Assembly: GCF_050587525.1 (NCBI RefSeq)
Contig: NZ_JBOBFT010000004.1
Location: forward strand, 124,001 to 188,000
Direction of reading: 5' to 3'
DNA from: Plantibacter sp050587525
GTDB taxonomy: Bacteria; Actinomycetota; Actinomycetes; Actinomycetales; Microbacteriaceae
DNA: 64,000 bases
Shown one piece after another: positions 55,209 to 63,271 of this stretch (the stretch's first letter is position 1; each line of letters starts with the position of its first letter). The translations under genes were made by a program, and so were the position numbers. The notes below the pieces were generated by a model, which searched no databases, was not told the origin of the DNA, and was given only the letters and a program-made list of their open reading frames with translations.

Positions 55209-55901
55209 GTGCATGAAGCAGTTGACGGACGTCTTCCCGTGGCCGGCGACCCAATCGCTTCCCCGAGACGCCTCGCGGTCATTCGACACGGCGAGACCGA
55301 TTGGAACCGCCAAGGGCTCCTCCAAGGGCGCGTCGATCAACCGCTGAACGCGACAGGGGAAGCCCAGGCACTGTTGGCCGCCATGGAGCTCGCGGGGCCG
55401 ACGGCGCCCCGAGCGCCCTTCCCAGAGCCCGCGATCCCCCGTCCACCCACCTCATGGGCGCGCGTCATCGCATCCCCCCTCCGACGCGCCTCGACGACGG
55501 CGCGCATCATCGCCGAGCACCTCGGACTCGATGAGCCGTTGATCGTCCCCGAGTTCACCGAGCAGTCCTTCGGCGTCGCCGAGGGCACTCCCGCGAAGGA
55601 CGCCTTCCTCACCTGGCCCTCGGGCGACTCCCCGGAGGGCGAGCGGCGCCGCGACGTCGACGCCCGCGTGAGCACGGGTCTCCGGCGCGTCCTCCAGGTG
55701 TATCCGAGTGAGGACCTCATCCTCGTCTGCCACCTGGTCGTAGCGCGCAGCATCATGAACGCGCTCATCGGCATCGAGCCGGACGAGGTGCCCAACGGTT
55801 CCGCGACCGTGCTCGTTCGTGAGCCAGGCGCCGGCCGTTGGTCACCCAGGCCGCCTACCCGAACCACCGGACCCGCGCAGTCAACCGAAGGACGAACATG
55901 A
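55209..55901 (+). CDS. Histidine phosphatase (phosphoglycerate-mutase-like)
   Basis: A 230-residue branch of the histidine phosphatase superfamily: RHGETDWNRQGLLQGRVDQP with the catalytic RHG near residue 26, SPLRRASTTARIIAEHL, and the second His in ILVCHLVVARSIMNALIG, where His is followed by Leu rather than the common GG. Probably a general phosphatase or cobalamin-type enzyme. GTG 55209 has CACTAT 6 nt upstream, in an A/T-rich stretch. The end overlaps the next gene (ATGA). Confidence 0.88.
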   Translation: MHEAVDGRLPVAGDPIASPRRLAVIRHGETDWNRQGLLQGRVDQPLNATGEAQALLAAMELAGPTAPRAPFPEPAIPRPPTSWARVIASPLRRASTTARIIAEHLGLDEPLIVPEFTEQSFGVAEGTPAKDAFLTWPSGDSPEGERRRDVDARVSTGLRRVLQVYPSEDLILVCHLVVARSIMNALIGIEPDEVPNGSATVLVREPGAGRWSPRPPTRTTGPAQSTEGRT

Positions 55902-56203
55902 GCAGCAGCAACCAGAACCGTTCACAGAACCAGAACCGTTCACACACCCCGACCGACACCAGTCATGGACCCCGCTCCAGGCGCCCGGTCGACCCGACCG
56001 GCGACATCGAAGGCCCCGGGAGCGGCGTCACGGGAGTGACGCTCATCGCGTCGTTCGTGCTATTCCTCGGCGGGCTCTACCTGATGGGAACGGCCGCCGA
56101 GATGCACGGCGTCGAGGCGCTCATGTTCTTCTGCGGCATCCTCGCGGCGACGCTCGCATTCGTCATCCCGACGACCGTCCTCATGCGCCCGGAACAGCAC
56201 TAG
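55898..56203 (+). CDS. Small two-helix membrane protein
   Basis: A 101-residue protein. The first 45 residues are hydrophilic with a repeat NQNRSQNQNRS; two membrane helices follow (GVTLIASFVLFLGGLYLMGT and ALMFFCGILAATLAFVIPTT). AAGGA lies 7 nt before ATG 55898, which overlaps the phosphatase stop. No family recognised. Confidence 0.75.
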   Translation: MSSSNQNRSQNQNRSHTPTDTSHGPRSRRPVDPTGDIEGPGSGVTGVTLIASFVLFLGGLYLMGTAAEMHGVEALMFFCGILAATLAFVIPTTVLMRPEQH

Positions 56204-56206
56204 CGA

Positions 56207-57439
56207 TCACGCCGCGTCCGCCGTCGGGATCGCACCCGTCGCGGCAGCATTCATCCCTGCGCGCTTGCGCACCCGCGTCGTCCAGGCGAGCGTGAGCGCG
56301 ACGAGGAAGAGCACCCCGAGGGCGACGGCGCCGTCGTCGAGCGCGGAACCGATCCCCGTATTCGTCGCGACGACGCCGAGCACGACGGCCGTGATCCCCT
56401 GACCGACGTACCCGACGAGGTATGCGGCGGAGAACATCCCTGCGCGATGATGGGCCGGCGCAGTGGCCCCGATGAGCGAGACACCACCGAGGAACGTCAG
56501 GCTGTAGCCGGCTCCGTTCACGACCGACGACGCGAGGAAGATCCACAGGTTGTGGGTCACTCCGGCTTCGACGAGCAGCGCGACGCCGAGGAGCGAGACG
56601 ACGGCGCCGATGCCGATGTTGAGCCGCGGCGCCAGACGGGAGCACGCGATCGCGACGATGCCGACGGCGATCCCGAACAGCGACATCAGGGCGCCCGTCA
56701 CGAATGCGTTGTTCGAACCGACGAGGTCGTGAGCGATCTGGCCACCGAGCGACAGGAGCAGCGCGCCGACGGCGTAGGCGCAGGTGATCGCTGCAGCAGC
56801 CGTGATGAGGACGAGTCGCAGGCCCCGCGGAACGGCGATGCCCTGCGGCCTCCATCGCCCCGCGGCCTCGGAGCCGGTCCGGCGCGGCAGGAACCAGGTG
56901 AGGGCGAGGACTGCGATGATCACGGCTGCGAGCACGAGGTAGTCGAGGTGCAGGGGCAGCGGTGCGAACTGCACGAGCGCTCCACCGACGAAGAGCGCGA
57001 GGACCACGCCGAACGCGGTCGCCGCGGTGTTGATGGCGCTCGTCAGCCGCCGCTTCTCCGGAGAGCTGAACTCGATCATCGCCGCGCTGCCCGGACTCAC
57101 CGAGAGCCCGACGCCGATACCCATGAATGCGCGGCCGACGAAGAGCCACCAGACGTCCGATGCCGCCGCGAACAGGAGGGCTCCGACCAGCAGCGAGGTG
57201 AGGCCGAGCAGCATCGACGCACGTCTGCCGATGTAGTCGGAGAGGTTGCCGAAGAGCAGCAGCACAACGACGAGGGCGATCGGGTAGACGGCGAAGACCA
57301 TCGTCGTGAGGGCAGGAGTGAGCCCCCATGCGGCCGCATAGAGCGGGTAGCTCATCGACGGGGCGGCACTGGCCCACAGGGCGAGGCCCACCACCATCGC
57401 CGATACCCGGAAGCTCGCCCGGTCGCTCAGTGTGCGCAT
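56207..57439 (-). CDS. MFS transporter (drug/sugar efflux type)
   Basis: A 410-residue protein with 12 predicted helices and the MFS loop motif FGNLSDYIGRRASMLLGL between helices 2 and 3; FSSPEKRRLTSAINTAATAF follows helix 4. GAGAGGGA precedes the ATG. It is divergent from an HxlR regulator with a palindrome in the 103-bp gap, suggesting repression of this exporter by that regulator. Confidence 0.92.
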   Translation of the reverse strand: MRTLSDRASFRVSAMVVGLALWASAAPSMSYPLYAAAWGLTPALTTMVFAVYPIALVVVLLLFGNLSDYIGRRASMLLGLTSLLVGALLFAAASDVWWLFVGRAFMGIGVGLSVSPGSAAMIEFSSPEKRRLTSAINTAATAFGVVLALFVGGALVQFAPLPLHLDYLVLAAVIIAVLALTWFLPRRTGSEAAGRWRPQGIAVPRGLRLVLITAAAAITCAYAVGALLLSLGGQIAHDLVGSNNAFVTGALMSLFGIAVGIVAIACSRLAPRLNIGIGAVVSLLGVALLVEAGVTHNLWIFLASSVVNGAGYSLTFLGGVSLIGATAPAHHRAGMFSAAYLVGYVGQGITAVVLGVVATNTGIGSALDDGAVALGVLFLVALTLAWTTRVRKRAGMNAAATGAIPTADAA

Positions 57440-57481
57440 ATCTTGTCCCTCTCCGACGTGGTGACACTCGCCACCCTCTGA

Positions 57482-57536
57482 CTTGGAGATTCCAAGCTAG
57501 CATATGGATAGGTTTTTCATACCCAGGTGATACGAT
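57482..57536. promoter_or_regulatory. Divergent MFS/HxlR promoter region
   Basis: CTTGGA-GAT-TCCAAG (57482-57496) is a perfect 6-bp-arm inverted repeat on the MFS side. On the plus strand TACGAT (57531-57536) lies 6 nt before the HxlR ATG, a leaderless arrangement. Confidence 0.5.
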
Positions 57537-57542
57537 GTCTTC

Positions 57543-58070
57543 ATGGTCAAGTCACTCGGCAAAGAGGCTCGGTGTGCGATCGCTCGCGCGGTCGACCTCC
57601 TCGGCGACAAATGGACGCTCCTCATCGTGCGCGAGGCGTTCTGGGGTAGCACGCAGTTCTCGCAGTTCCGCGACGAACTCGGCATCGCTCCCGACATCCT
57701 CACGGCGCGCTTGACGAAGCTCGTCGACGACGGCGTGTTCGAGCGTCGGCCGTACCGTGACGAGGGCAGCCGGGAGCGTCACGAGTACGTCTTGACCGAT
57801 GCGGGCGCGGACCTGCACTTCGTCATCGCGGGACTCTCCCGCTGGGGTGAGGACAACCGTCCTCGGGAGGACAGCACAGGACCCGTCTACACGGACGCGA
57901 TCACGGGAGAGGCGCTCGATGTCGCCTTCGTGACGGCCGACGGCCGACGGGTCGAGCCCTCCGGCGTCACGGTGACGCCCGCGCTCCGCCTCGAAGCCCA
58001 GGCGGCTGCGCGAGCACGTGCCACTGGAGCTGGAGCTGGAGCTGCAGCTGCCGGAGCGACCACGTCCTAG
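57543..58070 (+). CDS. HxlR family regulator
   Basis: A 175-residue regulator. The HxlR core is RCAIARAVDLLGDKWTLLIV, FSQFRDELGIAPDILTARLT, KLVDDGVFERRPY; the N-terminal Cys is present. A longer than usual C-terminus ends in an Ala/Gly repeat (ARATGAGAGAAAAGATTS). Predicted leaderless. Likely controls the divergent MFS gene. Confidence 0.92.
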   Translation: MVKSLGKEARCAIARAVDLLGDKWTLLIVREAFWGSTQFSQFRDELGIAPDILTARLTKLVDDGVFERRPYRDEGSRERHEYVLTDAGADLHFVIAGLSRWGEDNRPREDSTGPVYTDAITGEALDVAFVTADGRRVEPSGVTVTPALRLEAQAAARARATGAGAGAAAAGATTS

Positions 58071-58234
58071 ATCGCTTGCACACAGTTCCGCCCGGTTCCG
58101 CATTTCTTCCCTGGAAGGACGTGACGCACGTCAAAGTGCGGGATCCCGAGCGGGATTACGGGACCGGCGGACCACGTTCCGGATCGAGGCAGTACAGGCC
58201 AATCAGGCCTGGCCGACCCCATCTGGAGATCTAC

Positions 58235-58810
58235 GTGACCAACATCGCCATCATCATCGGCAGCACCCGTCCGGGCCGCAACGGTGAAGCCGTCGCCCAC
58301 TGGGTGCTCGAGCAGGCTTCGACCCGCACCGGTGCCACCTATGAGCTCGTCGACCTGGCCGACTTCCCGCTCCCCCACCTCGACGAGGCACTGCCCGCCG
58401 CCTACGGCCAGTACGCGAACGAGCACACCAAGCAGTGGGCTGCGAAGATCGCCGAGTTCGACGGGTTCATCTTCGTCACACCCGAGTACAACCACTCGAC
58501 GTCCGGTGTCCTGAAGAATGCGATCGACTACCTGTCCGCCGAGTGGAACAACAAGGCGGCCGGCTTCGTCAGCTACGGCAGCCTCGGTGGCACTCGTGCC
58601 GTCGAGCACCTCCGTCTCATCGCAGCCGAACTGCAGATCGCGACGGTTCGCGCCCAGGTCGCGTTCTCGCTCTTCACCGACTTCGAGAACTTCAGCGCCT
58701 TCGCACCCGGCCCGCAGCACGCCGACAGCGCCACTGCGCTCTTCGACCAGCTCGAGGCCTGGTCGGCTGCGCTCGCTCCGCTGCACGCTCCGGTGTCCGT
58801 CGGCGCGTAG
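58235..58810 (+). CDS. NADPH-dependent FMN reductase
   Basis: A 191-residue flavodoxin-like reductase: FMN phosphate loop IGSTRPGRNGEAVAHW and PEYNHSTSGVLKNAIDYL, with YGSLGGTRAVEHLR near the C-terminus. It reduces FMN or quinones with NADPH. GGAG lies 6 nt before GTG 58235. The gap at 58071-58234 has two small inverted repeats (TGACG-CA-CGTCA at 58122, ATCCCG-AG-CGGGAT near 58141) that may be operators for the HxlR protein encoded downstream. Confidence 0.92.
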   Translation: MTNIAIIIGSTRPGRNGEAVAHWVLEQASTRTGATYELVDLADFPLPHLDEALPAAYGQYANEHTKQWAAKIAEFDGFIFVTPEYNHSTSGVLKNAIDYLSAEWNNKAAGFVSYGSLGGTRAVEHLRLIAAELQIATVRAQVAFSLFTDFENFSAFAPGPQHADSATALFDQLEAWSAALAPLHAPVSVGA

Positions 58811-58836
58811 CGTCCGCGCCGCGCGACTCGTCACCC

Positions 58837-58878
58837 TCGACGGGCTCAGTGATCTCTACCGGTCGCTGAGCCCGTCGA
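58837..58878. repeat. Head-to-head pair of the dispersed element forming a hairpin
   Basis: TCGACGGGCTCAG (58837-58849) and its exact complement (58866-58878) with a 16-nt spacer. Both arms are variants of the dispersed 24-bp element. The hairpin lies between two convergent genes and could terminate both. Confidence 0.85.
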
Positions 58879-58901
58879 AGTGCGCGGGCCCGTCAGAGCA
58901 C

Positions 58902-59435
58902 TCAGCGCAGGGCACGCTCCCGGCTCGCGAGGACGTCGGTTCGGTTGTCCTGTGCCCACACGACCATCTGCAGTGCGGCAGCCATGAACCGCCCACCCAG
59001 TGCCGTGACCTCGTACTCGACACGCGGTGGAGATTCCGGATACGAGGTGCGGGTGATCATGCCGTCGTTCTCGAGGGTTCTGAGGGTTACCGTCAGGACA
59101 CGATGCGAGATACCGGGCACTGCGGCCATGATCGCAGTGAAGCGCAGTGGGCCGTCCATCAGCCGGTCGAGGACGGGCATCGTCCACTTCTCGCCGAGAC
59201 GGGTGAACATCTCCCGCACGAACGCGACTGTCGTCTCTTCGCGATCGCAGACGTCGGTTGCGCTGGTCGGTGCTCCGGCCGGCACCGTGTGCAGTTCTGG
59301 ATGTGCGTGCAGGTCTGGATTCTCGTGCGGGTCTGAGTTCGCGTGCGGGTCTGAGTTCGCGTGCGGGTCTGAGTTCGCGTGCAGTGCTGGGCTTGTTTGT
59401 CGTGCTGCGTTCAGGTGCAGTCCCGAGATGGTCAT
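58902..59435 (-). CDS. HxlR family regulator with His/Asn/Asp-rich N-terminal repeats
   Basis: A 177-residue protein. Residues about 20-50 are a six-residue repeat (HANSDPHANSDPHANSDP, then variants) encoded by an 18-bp tandem. The HxlR core follows: FVREMFTRLGEKWTMPVLDR, LRFTAIMAAVPGISHRVLTV, RTLENDGMITRTSYPESPPR. ATG 59435 has AAAGG 6 nt upstream, so the repeat appears to be translated. Convergent with the FMN reductase gene, divergent from nothing; the PhnB-like gene is 139 bp upstream. Confidence 0.9.
   Translation of the reverse strand: MTISGLHLNAARQTSPALHANSDPHANSDPHANSDPHENPDLHAHPELHTVPAGAPTSATDVCDREETTVAFVREMFTRLGEKWTMPVLDRLMDGPLRFTAIMAAVPGISHRVLTVTLRTLENDGMITRTSYPESPPRVEYEVTALGGRFMAAALQMVVWAQDNRTDVLASRERALR
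59323..59390 (-). repeat. 18-bp in-frame tandem repeat in the HxlR gene
   Basis: Three near-exact copies of GCGTGCGGGTCTGAGTTC and a partial fourth (plus-strand orientation), encoding HANSDP units. Confidence 0.93.
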
Positions 59436-59574
59436 CCGAGCCTTTCGATGAGCGAGGTTCCACTGCGGTACGGACGCACTCGACGTGGTCCTGCACTGAC
59501 GGCAACGCGCTCGGCCGGAAAACTCTTCCCAGTCGAGCGCGTTGTGATGGTGCAATGGCTCACCTTCCGAGTAC

Positions 59575-60000
59575 TCAGGCGTCCGTCTGAGGCGTTCCGC
59601 CGATGTTGACGAGCCAGCTGACACCGAAGCGGTCGTTGAGCATCCCGAAGCTGTCTCCCCACGGAGCCTTCTCGAGCGGCTGGGTGACGGTGGCGCCTTC
59701 GGCGAGCTTGTCCCAGTAGCCGTGGATCTCGGTCTCGTCGTCGCCACTGATGGAGACCGAGAAGTTGGTTCCGGGCGTGAAGTCCATGTGGCTCGGCGTA
59801 TCAGAGCCCATCAGCACGAAGCCTGCGGGCGTCGTGAGCTGGGAATGCATGATCAAGTCCTTCTCGGACGGTTCGACCTCCATGTTGAAGTCCGCGAACG
59901 TGCTCGAGGTGAGTTCTCCTCCGAACACCGTCTGGTAGAACGCCATCGCTTCTTTCGCAGTAGTGCGGAAGTTGAGGTAGGGGTTGAGGTTGCTCGTCAT
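59575..60000 (-). CDS. PhnB-like VOC family protein
   Basis: A 141-residue vicinal-oxygen-chelate protein of the PhnB (3-demethylubiquinone-9 methyltransferase-like) type: LNPYLNFRTTAKEAMAFYQT, FGGELTSSTF, and the end APWGDSFGMLNDRFGVSWLV. The family is widespread and largely of unknown function. GGAAGG lies 8 nt before ATG 60000. Confidence 0.92.
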   Translation of the reverse strand: MTSNLNPYLNFRTTAKEAMAFYQTVFGGELTSSTFADFNMEVEPSEKDLIMHSQLTTPAGFVLMGSDTPSHMDFTPGTNFSVSISGDDETEIHGYWDKLAEGATVTQPLEKAPWGDSFGMLNDRFGVSWLVNIGGTPQTDA

Positions 60001-60415
60001 GATCGTCCTTCCATTGCGCCTGTCCGACGAATCGTCGTTCGGCTGGTGTGGTGGTGGTGCTGTGTTGCTGCCGTGCGGTGTTTCGGTGTTTCGGTGTTGC
60101 TGGGTTGCTGGGTTGCCGTGGTGCGACTGGTCCCATTGTCGACCCGATGCGATCCGAGAACCAGGGTGGATCAATGAACGTCCGGGTGGGATTCCGTTTC
60201 CGGAGACACCGGTCCCTGAGCTTGTCGAAGGGTTGGGTTCGGGGATTCGAAGCGTCTCCACTTCGACAGGCTCAGTGACCGGGTCTGTTCCGGGTGCATG
60301 CCGCTCCCTAAGCTTGTCGAAGGGTTGAGCCCACGGATCAGGGCCGTCCGCACTTCGACAAGCTCAGTGACCGGGGCGGTCTGGTCAGTGAGACTCAGGG
60401 ACCGGGTGAACGTGC
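60001..60415. repeat. Gene-free 415-bp stretch with simple repeats and four dispersed elements
   Basis: 60040-60120 is T/G-rich with repeated GGTGTTTC and TTGCTGGG units. Four copies of the 24-bp element follow in alternating orientation: 60209-60233 (reverse), 60259-60282 (forward), 60303-60324 (reverse), 60351-60374 (forward), so each neighbouring pair can fold into a hairpin. No coding sequence is supported; the promoter of the PhnB-like gene should lie at its left end. Confidence 0.85.
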
Positions 60416-62053
60416 TCAGGGACCGTGTGCGTCGCCGTCAGGTTCCGGAAGGGGTTCGAGGGGGTACCAGTCCGGAGGATCCGGTTCCGTGCTGAATACC
60501 TGACCGCTCGGACTGATCCAGGTGAGCGCACCATCCGATCCCGGCTCCAGGGACCAGTTGGTGTCGTGCTTGAGGTGATGATGCTTCGGACACAGGTGCG
60601 CAAGGTTGCCCACGTTCGTTTCACCTCCCTCCGACCACGGGACCGTGTGGTCCAGTTCGCATCCCTTCGCGAGGCGGTTGCAGCCCGGTGCTCGGCAGTG
60701 GGTGTCTCGGATCGCGAGGGCTCGTTTCATGTCCGCGGGTGGCACGTATCGTTCTCGACTCACCGAGAGGACCGCCCCGGTCTCAGGGTGGGTGAGGATC
60801 CGGGTGAAGGACTTCGCTTGCACGCTCAGCCGGACCGCGGTCTCCGGGTCGATGGGACCGTAGCCTTCGAGGGAACCTGGTTGGTGCTCGTGACCAAGGA
60901 TCGTCATCACCGGGACCGTCACGTGGACGGTGGGGATGATGCCATCGGTGATGTCCTCGATGCTCGGCAACAGTCCGGTGATGGGGTGGGGCTCGATGCC
61001 CGGGGACGACCCGGCTCCCTGAACAGAGCCAGCGCTCCGCAGCGGCCCAGCCGTTTGGACGGGCACGGTCGTCCGGGCCGACTCGGTCACCTGAACCGGC
61101 CCGCTCATCTGAACCGGCTCAGTCGCCTGAACTGGCTGGGTCGGCTGGATGGGCTGGGTGCGACGGGCCAGACCGCCCATGCTCTGTCTCGGTGTGGTTG
61201 CCCTGTCGTCCATGGATGCGGCTCCACGGGCTGGTGCTGACCGTGCCGCCCAGGTCGGGACTTCATCGTCCTCGACCCTGGAGTGAGTGGTTTCGGGTGC
61301 CGCGACCGCGACCGCAGGGCCGGAGGACGCCGTGACACCGTAGAGGAGCAGGCTCTGGGCGTTGTCGACCATCAACCGCGCACGCGTCCGCGGGTCACCC
61401 CGGCGTTGGGTGGCCGCAGTGAGGTCGGACAGGCGGTTGTAGGCGGCGGTCGCGATGGTCGCGGTGGTGAGGATCGACAGCCACGACATGCCATCCGGTG
61501 CCGGGGACAAGGTCACGTGGCGGTCCTGCCTGGCCCGGTGGTGACGGGTACCGATGGTTTCCGGGTGGAGCTTCTCCCGCAGCTGCCGGGCCAGCTGCTT
61601 CAGCTGTGCCGCGGTGCAGGTCTGTGCGAGGGGCAGGATCCGGGTCTCGAACTCGGCACGATCCGCAGGGTCGACATCCGCGAGCTGCTCCACGATCACC
61701 CGAGCATGCCCGACCGAGATCGAACCCCCGGAGAGCGCGGCAAGCGTGGCAGGGAGCTGGTCCACGAGGACTTCGGACTCGGCGATGCGATGTTGGATCG
61801 TGCGCTCCGGAACCCGCGTCATCGCCGAGAGCTCCAGGTGCAGGGAGAGACGGGCGAGGTACTTCGCCCGGGCCGGGGTCGTGCCGGGTGGAGCGAGCGT
61901 CAACGCGGTGAGATCGGACAGGCGGGCGGTCTCAGCGAACAGAGTGGCCTTGCGTGCTTCAGCTGCCGCGATACAGACGTCTTCCGCGACGATCTGCTCG
62001 CCCAGGCTCGTGAGACGAGCGGCGTTCGCGTCCGGAGTCGAAGGTATGTCCAC
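60416..62053 (-). CDS. DUF222/HNH endonuclease-motif protein (13E12-like)
   Basis: A 545-residue protein. The N-terminal DUF222 region (LSLHLELSAMTRVPERTIQH, LADVDPADRAEFETRILPLA) is followed by a Pro/Gln/Val-rich variable linker (QPIQPTQPVQATEPVQMSGP, about residues 295-350) and a C-terminal HNH nuclease: CRAPGCNRLAKGCELDHTVP, NVGNLAHLCPKHHHLKHD. This is the actinobacterial 13E12 family, abundant and of unclear function. GTG 62053 has TATTCT 6 nt upstream, so it is probably leaderless, and a LexA-type box covers the -35. Intact length argues it is functional. Confidence 0.93.
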   Translation of the reverse strand: MDIPSTPDANAARLTSLGEQIVAEDVCIAAAEARKATLFAETARLSDLTALTLAPPGTTPARAKYLARLSLHLELSAMTRVPERTIQHRIAESEVLVDQLPATLAALSGGSISVGHARVIVEQLADVDPADRAEFETRILPLAQTCTAAQLKQLARQLREKLHPETIGTRHHRARQDRHVTLSPAPDGMSWLSILTTATIATAAYNRLSDLTAATQRRGDPRTRARLMVDNAQSLLLYGVTASSGPAVAVAAPETTHSRVEDDEVPTWAARSAPARGAASMDDRATTPRQSMGGLARRTQPIQPTQPVQATEPVQMSGPVQVTESARTTVPVQTAGPLRSAGSVQGAGSSPGIEPHPITGLLPSIEDITDGIIPTVHVTVPVMTILGHEHQPGSLEGYGPIDPETAVRLSVQAKSFTRILTHPETGAVLSVSRERYVPPADMKRALAIRDTHCRAPGCNRLAKGCELDHTVPWSEGGETNVGNLAHLCPKHHHLKHDTNWSLEPGSDGALTWISPSGQVFSTEPDPPDWYPLEPLPEPDGDAHGP

Positions 62054-62059
62054 TCATCA

Positions 62060-62065
62060 AGAATA
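62060..62065 (-). promoter_or_regulatory. -10 element for leaderless DUF222/HNH gene
   Basis: TATTCT on the minus strand, 6 nt before GTG 62053. Confidence 0.6.
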
Positions 62066-62083
62066 CCAAGGGCCCGTGTTCTA

Positions 62084-62095
62084 GAACAGGGGTTC
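62084..62095. promoter_or_regulatory. LexA-type SOS box
   Basis: GAAC-AGGG-GTTC within TAGAACAGGGGTTCGA, matching the Gram-positive SOS consensus GAAC-N4-GTTC. It overlaps the expected -35 position (62083-62088) of the DUF222/HNH gene. A second palindrome TGTTCTAGAACA (62077-62088) overlaps it. Confidence 0.65.
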
Positions 62096-62137
62096 GAACG
62101 AATCTGTGGAGAACTGGTGCTGCGCGACTGGACCCCA

Positions 62138-62277
62138 CACTTCGACAAGCTCAGTGACCGGGAGTGAGAGGCGCGGCAGAATTGTGAGGGCAACGCACTT
62201 CGACAAGCTCAGCGACCGGGAGAACACTTCGACAAGCTCAGTGACCGGGAGAACACTTCGACAGGCTCAGCGACCGG
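62138..62277 (+). repeat. Four copies of the dispersed 24-bp element
   Basis: CACTTCGACAAGCTCAGTGA plus CCGG at 62138-62161, 62196-62219, 62225-62248 and 62254-62277. The last three are spaced at exactly 29 bp. They fill the gap between the DUF222/HNH and methyltransferase genes. Confidence 0.95.
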
Positions 62278-62329
62278 GCCCGGTGCAGGGCGGAGCGAGG
62301 GCTCACGACCTCTCACGCGCCCAGCGACG

Positions 62330-63271
62330 TCAGACGCGGGAAGCGACGACGAAGACACGACGGAACGGCATGATCGTCGTTCCCTGAGCACTGATCGGGA
62401 ACGCATCGCGCAACAACGCTCGATACTCCCCCACGAAACGCTCGCGCAGGCCATCGGGAAGCGCATCGATCACGGGACGAGCGTGCGTCCCCGCGATGAA
62501 CTCGAACACGGGGTCCTCACCCGTCAGAACATGGGAGTACGTGGTCTCCCAGGCATCGACGGACCACCCCGGCCGCGAGAGGTCCTCGAGGTAGACGGCA
62601 GGGTCGAAGGACACACGGTCGGTCGTCGATGGCGTGAACTCCGCATAGGGACCGGACGTGGCGAGTTCGGCGAGCAGCACGTGAGCAGGAGCTCGGAAGT
62701 TGCCGGGCACCTGGAACGCGAAGGCACCGCCAGGACCCACCTGATCGGCGAGCACGGGAAGGACCGCACGATGAGTAGGGACCCACTGCAGCGTCGCGTT
62801 TCTCACGAGGAGATCGACGGGCACGGACTCCGGACCCGCGACGGTACCGGGGGCACCAGCACGAGCACCCGCACCAGCACCCGCACCAGCACCAGCACCG
62901 ACAGCGACACCGACAGCGCGCCACTCCACGAGATCACCGACACGATAGGACACCCGCGCATCGGTGTTGTCCGCGGTCGCGCGACCGATCATCTCCGGAC
63001 TGGAATCGATACCCTCGATCCACGCTTCCGGCCACCGCTCACGCAGCGCGGGCGTCCCGTTGCCCGGACCGCAGCCGAGGTCGACGATCCGCGATGCCGA
63101 CGACAGGTGCACCTGCGCGAGCAGATCCCGGAACGGACGCGTGCGTTCATCGGCGAACCGAAGGTATTGGGAGGGGTTCCAGTCTGATCCGTTCGTCCCG
63201 TCGGCACCGCGCTCGATCCGCGCCGCACCTTCCGGCTCGGAGGGAGCAGCATCCTGCATCGGCGTCACCAT
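62330..63271 (-). CDS. tam: Trans-aconitate 2-methyltransferase-like SAM methyltransferase
   Basis: About 313 residues. It has the Tam layout: WNPSQYLRFADERTRPFRDL, SAM motif RIVDLGCGPGNGT, IEGIDSSPEMIGRA, and LLVRNATLQWVPTHRAVLPV. A low-complexity insert (GAGAGAGAGAGARAGAPGTV) replaces a short loop near residue 125. The enzyme would methylate trans-aconitate, a leaked citric-acid-cycle product. The start is ATG 63271 or GTG 63268, the latter overlapping the stop of the beta-helix gene as GTGA. Confidence 0.88.
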   Translation of the reverse strand: MVTPMQDAAPSEPEGAARIERGADGTNGSDWNPSQYLRFADERTRPFRDLLAQVHLSSASRIVDLGCGPGNGTPALRERWPEAWIEGIDSSPEMIGRATADNTDARVSYRVGDLVEWRAVGVAVGAGAGAGAGAGARAGAPGTVAGPESVPVDLLVRNATLQWVPTHRAVLPVLADQVGPGGAFAFQVPGNFRAPAHVLLAELATSGPYAEFTPSTTDRVSFDPAVYLEDLSRPGWSVDAWETTYSHVLTGEDPVFEFIAGTHARPVIDALPDGLRERFVGEYRALLRDAFPISAQGTTIMPFRRVFVVASRV

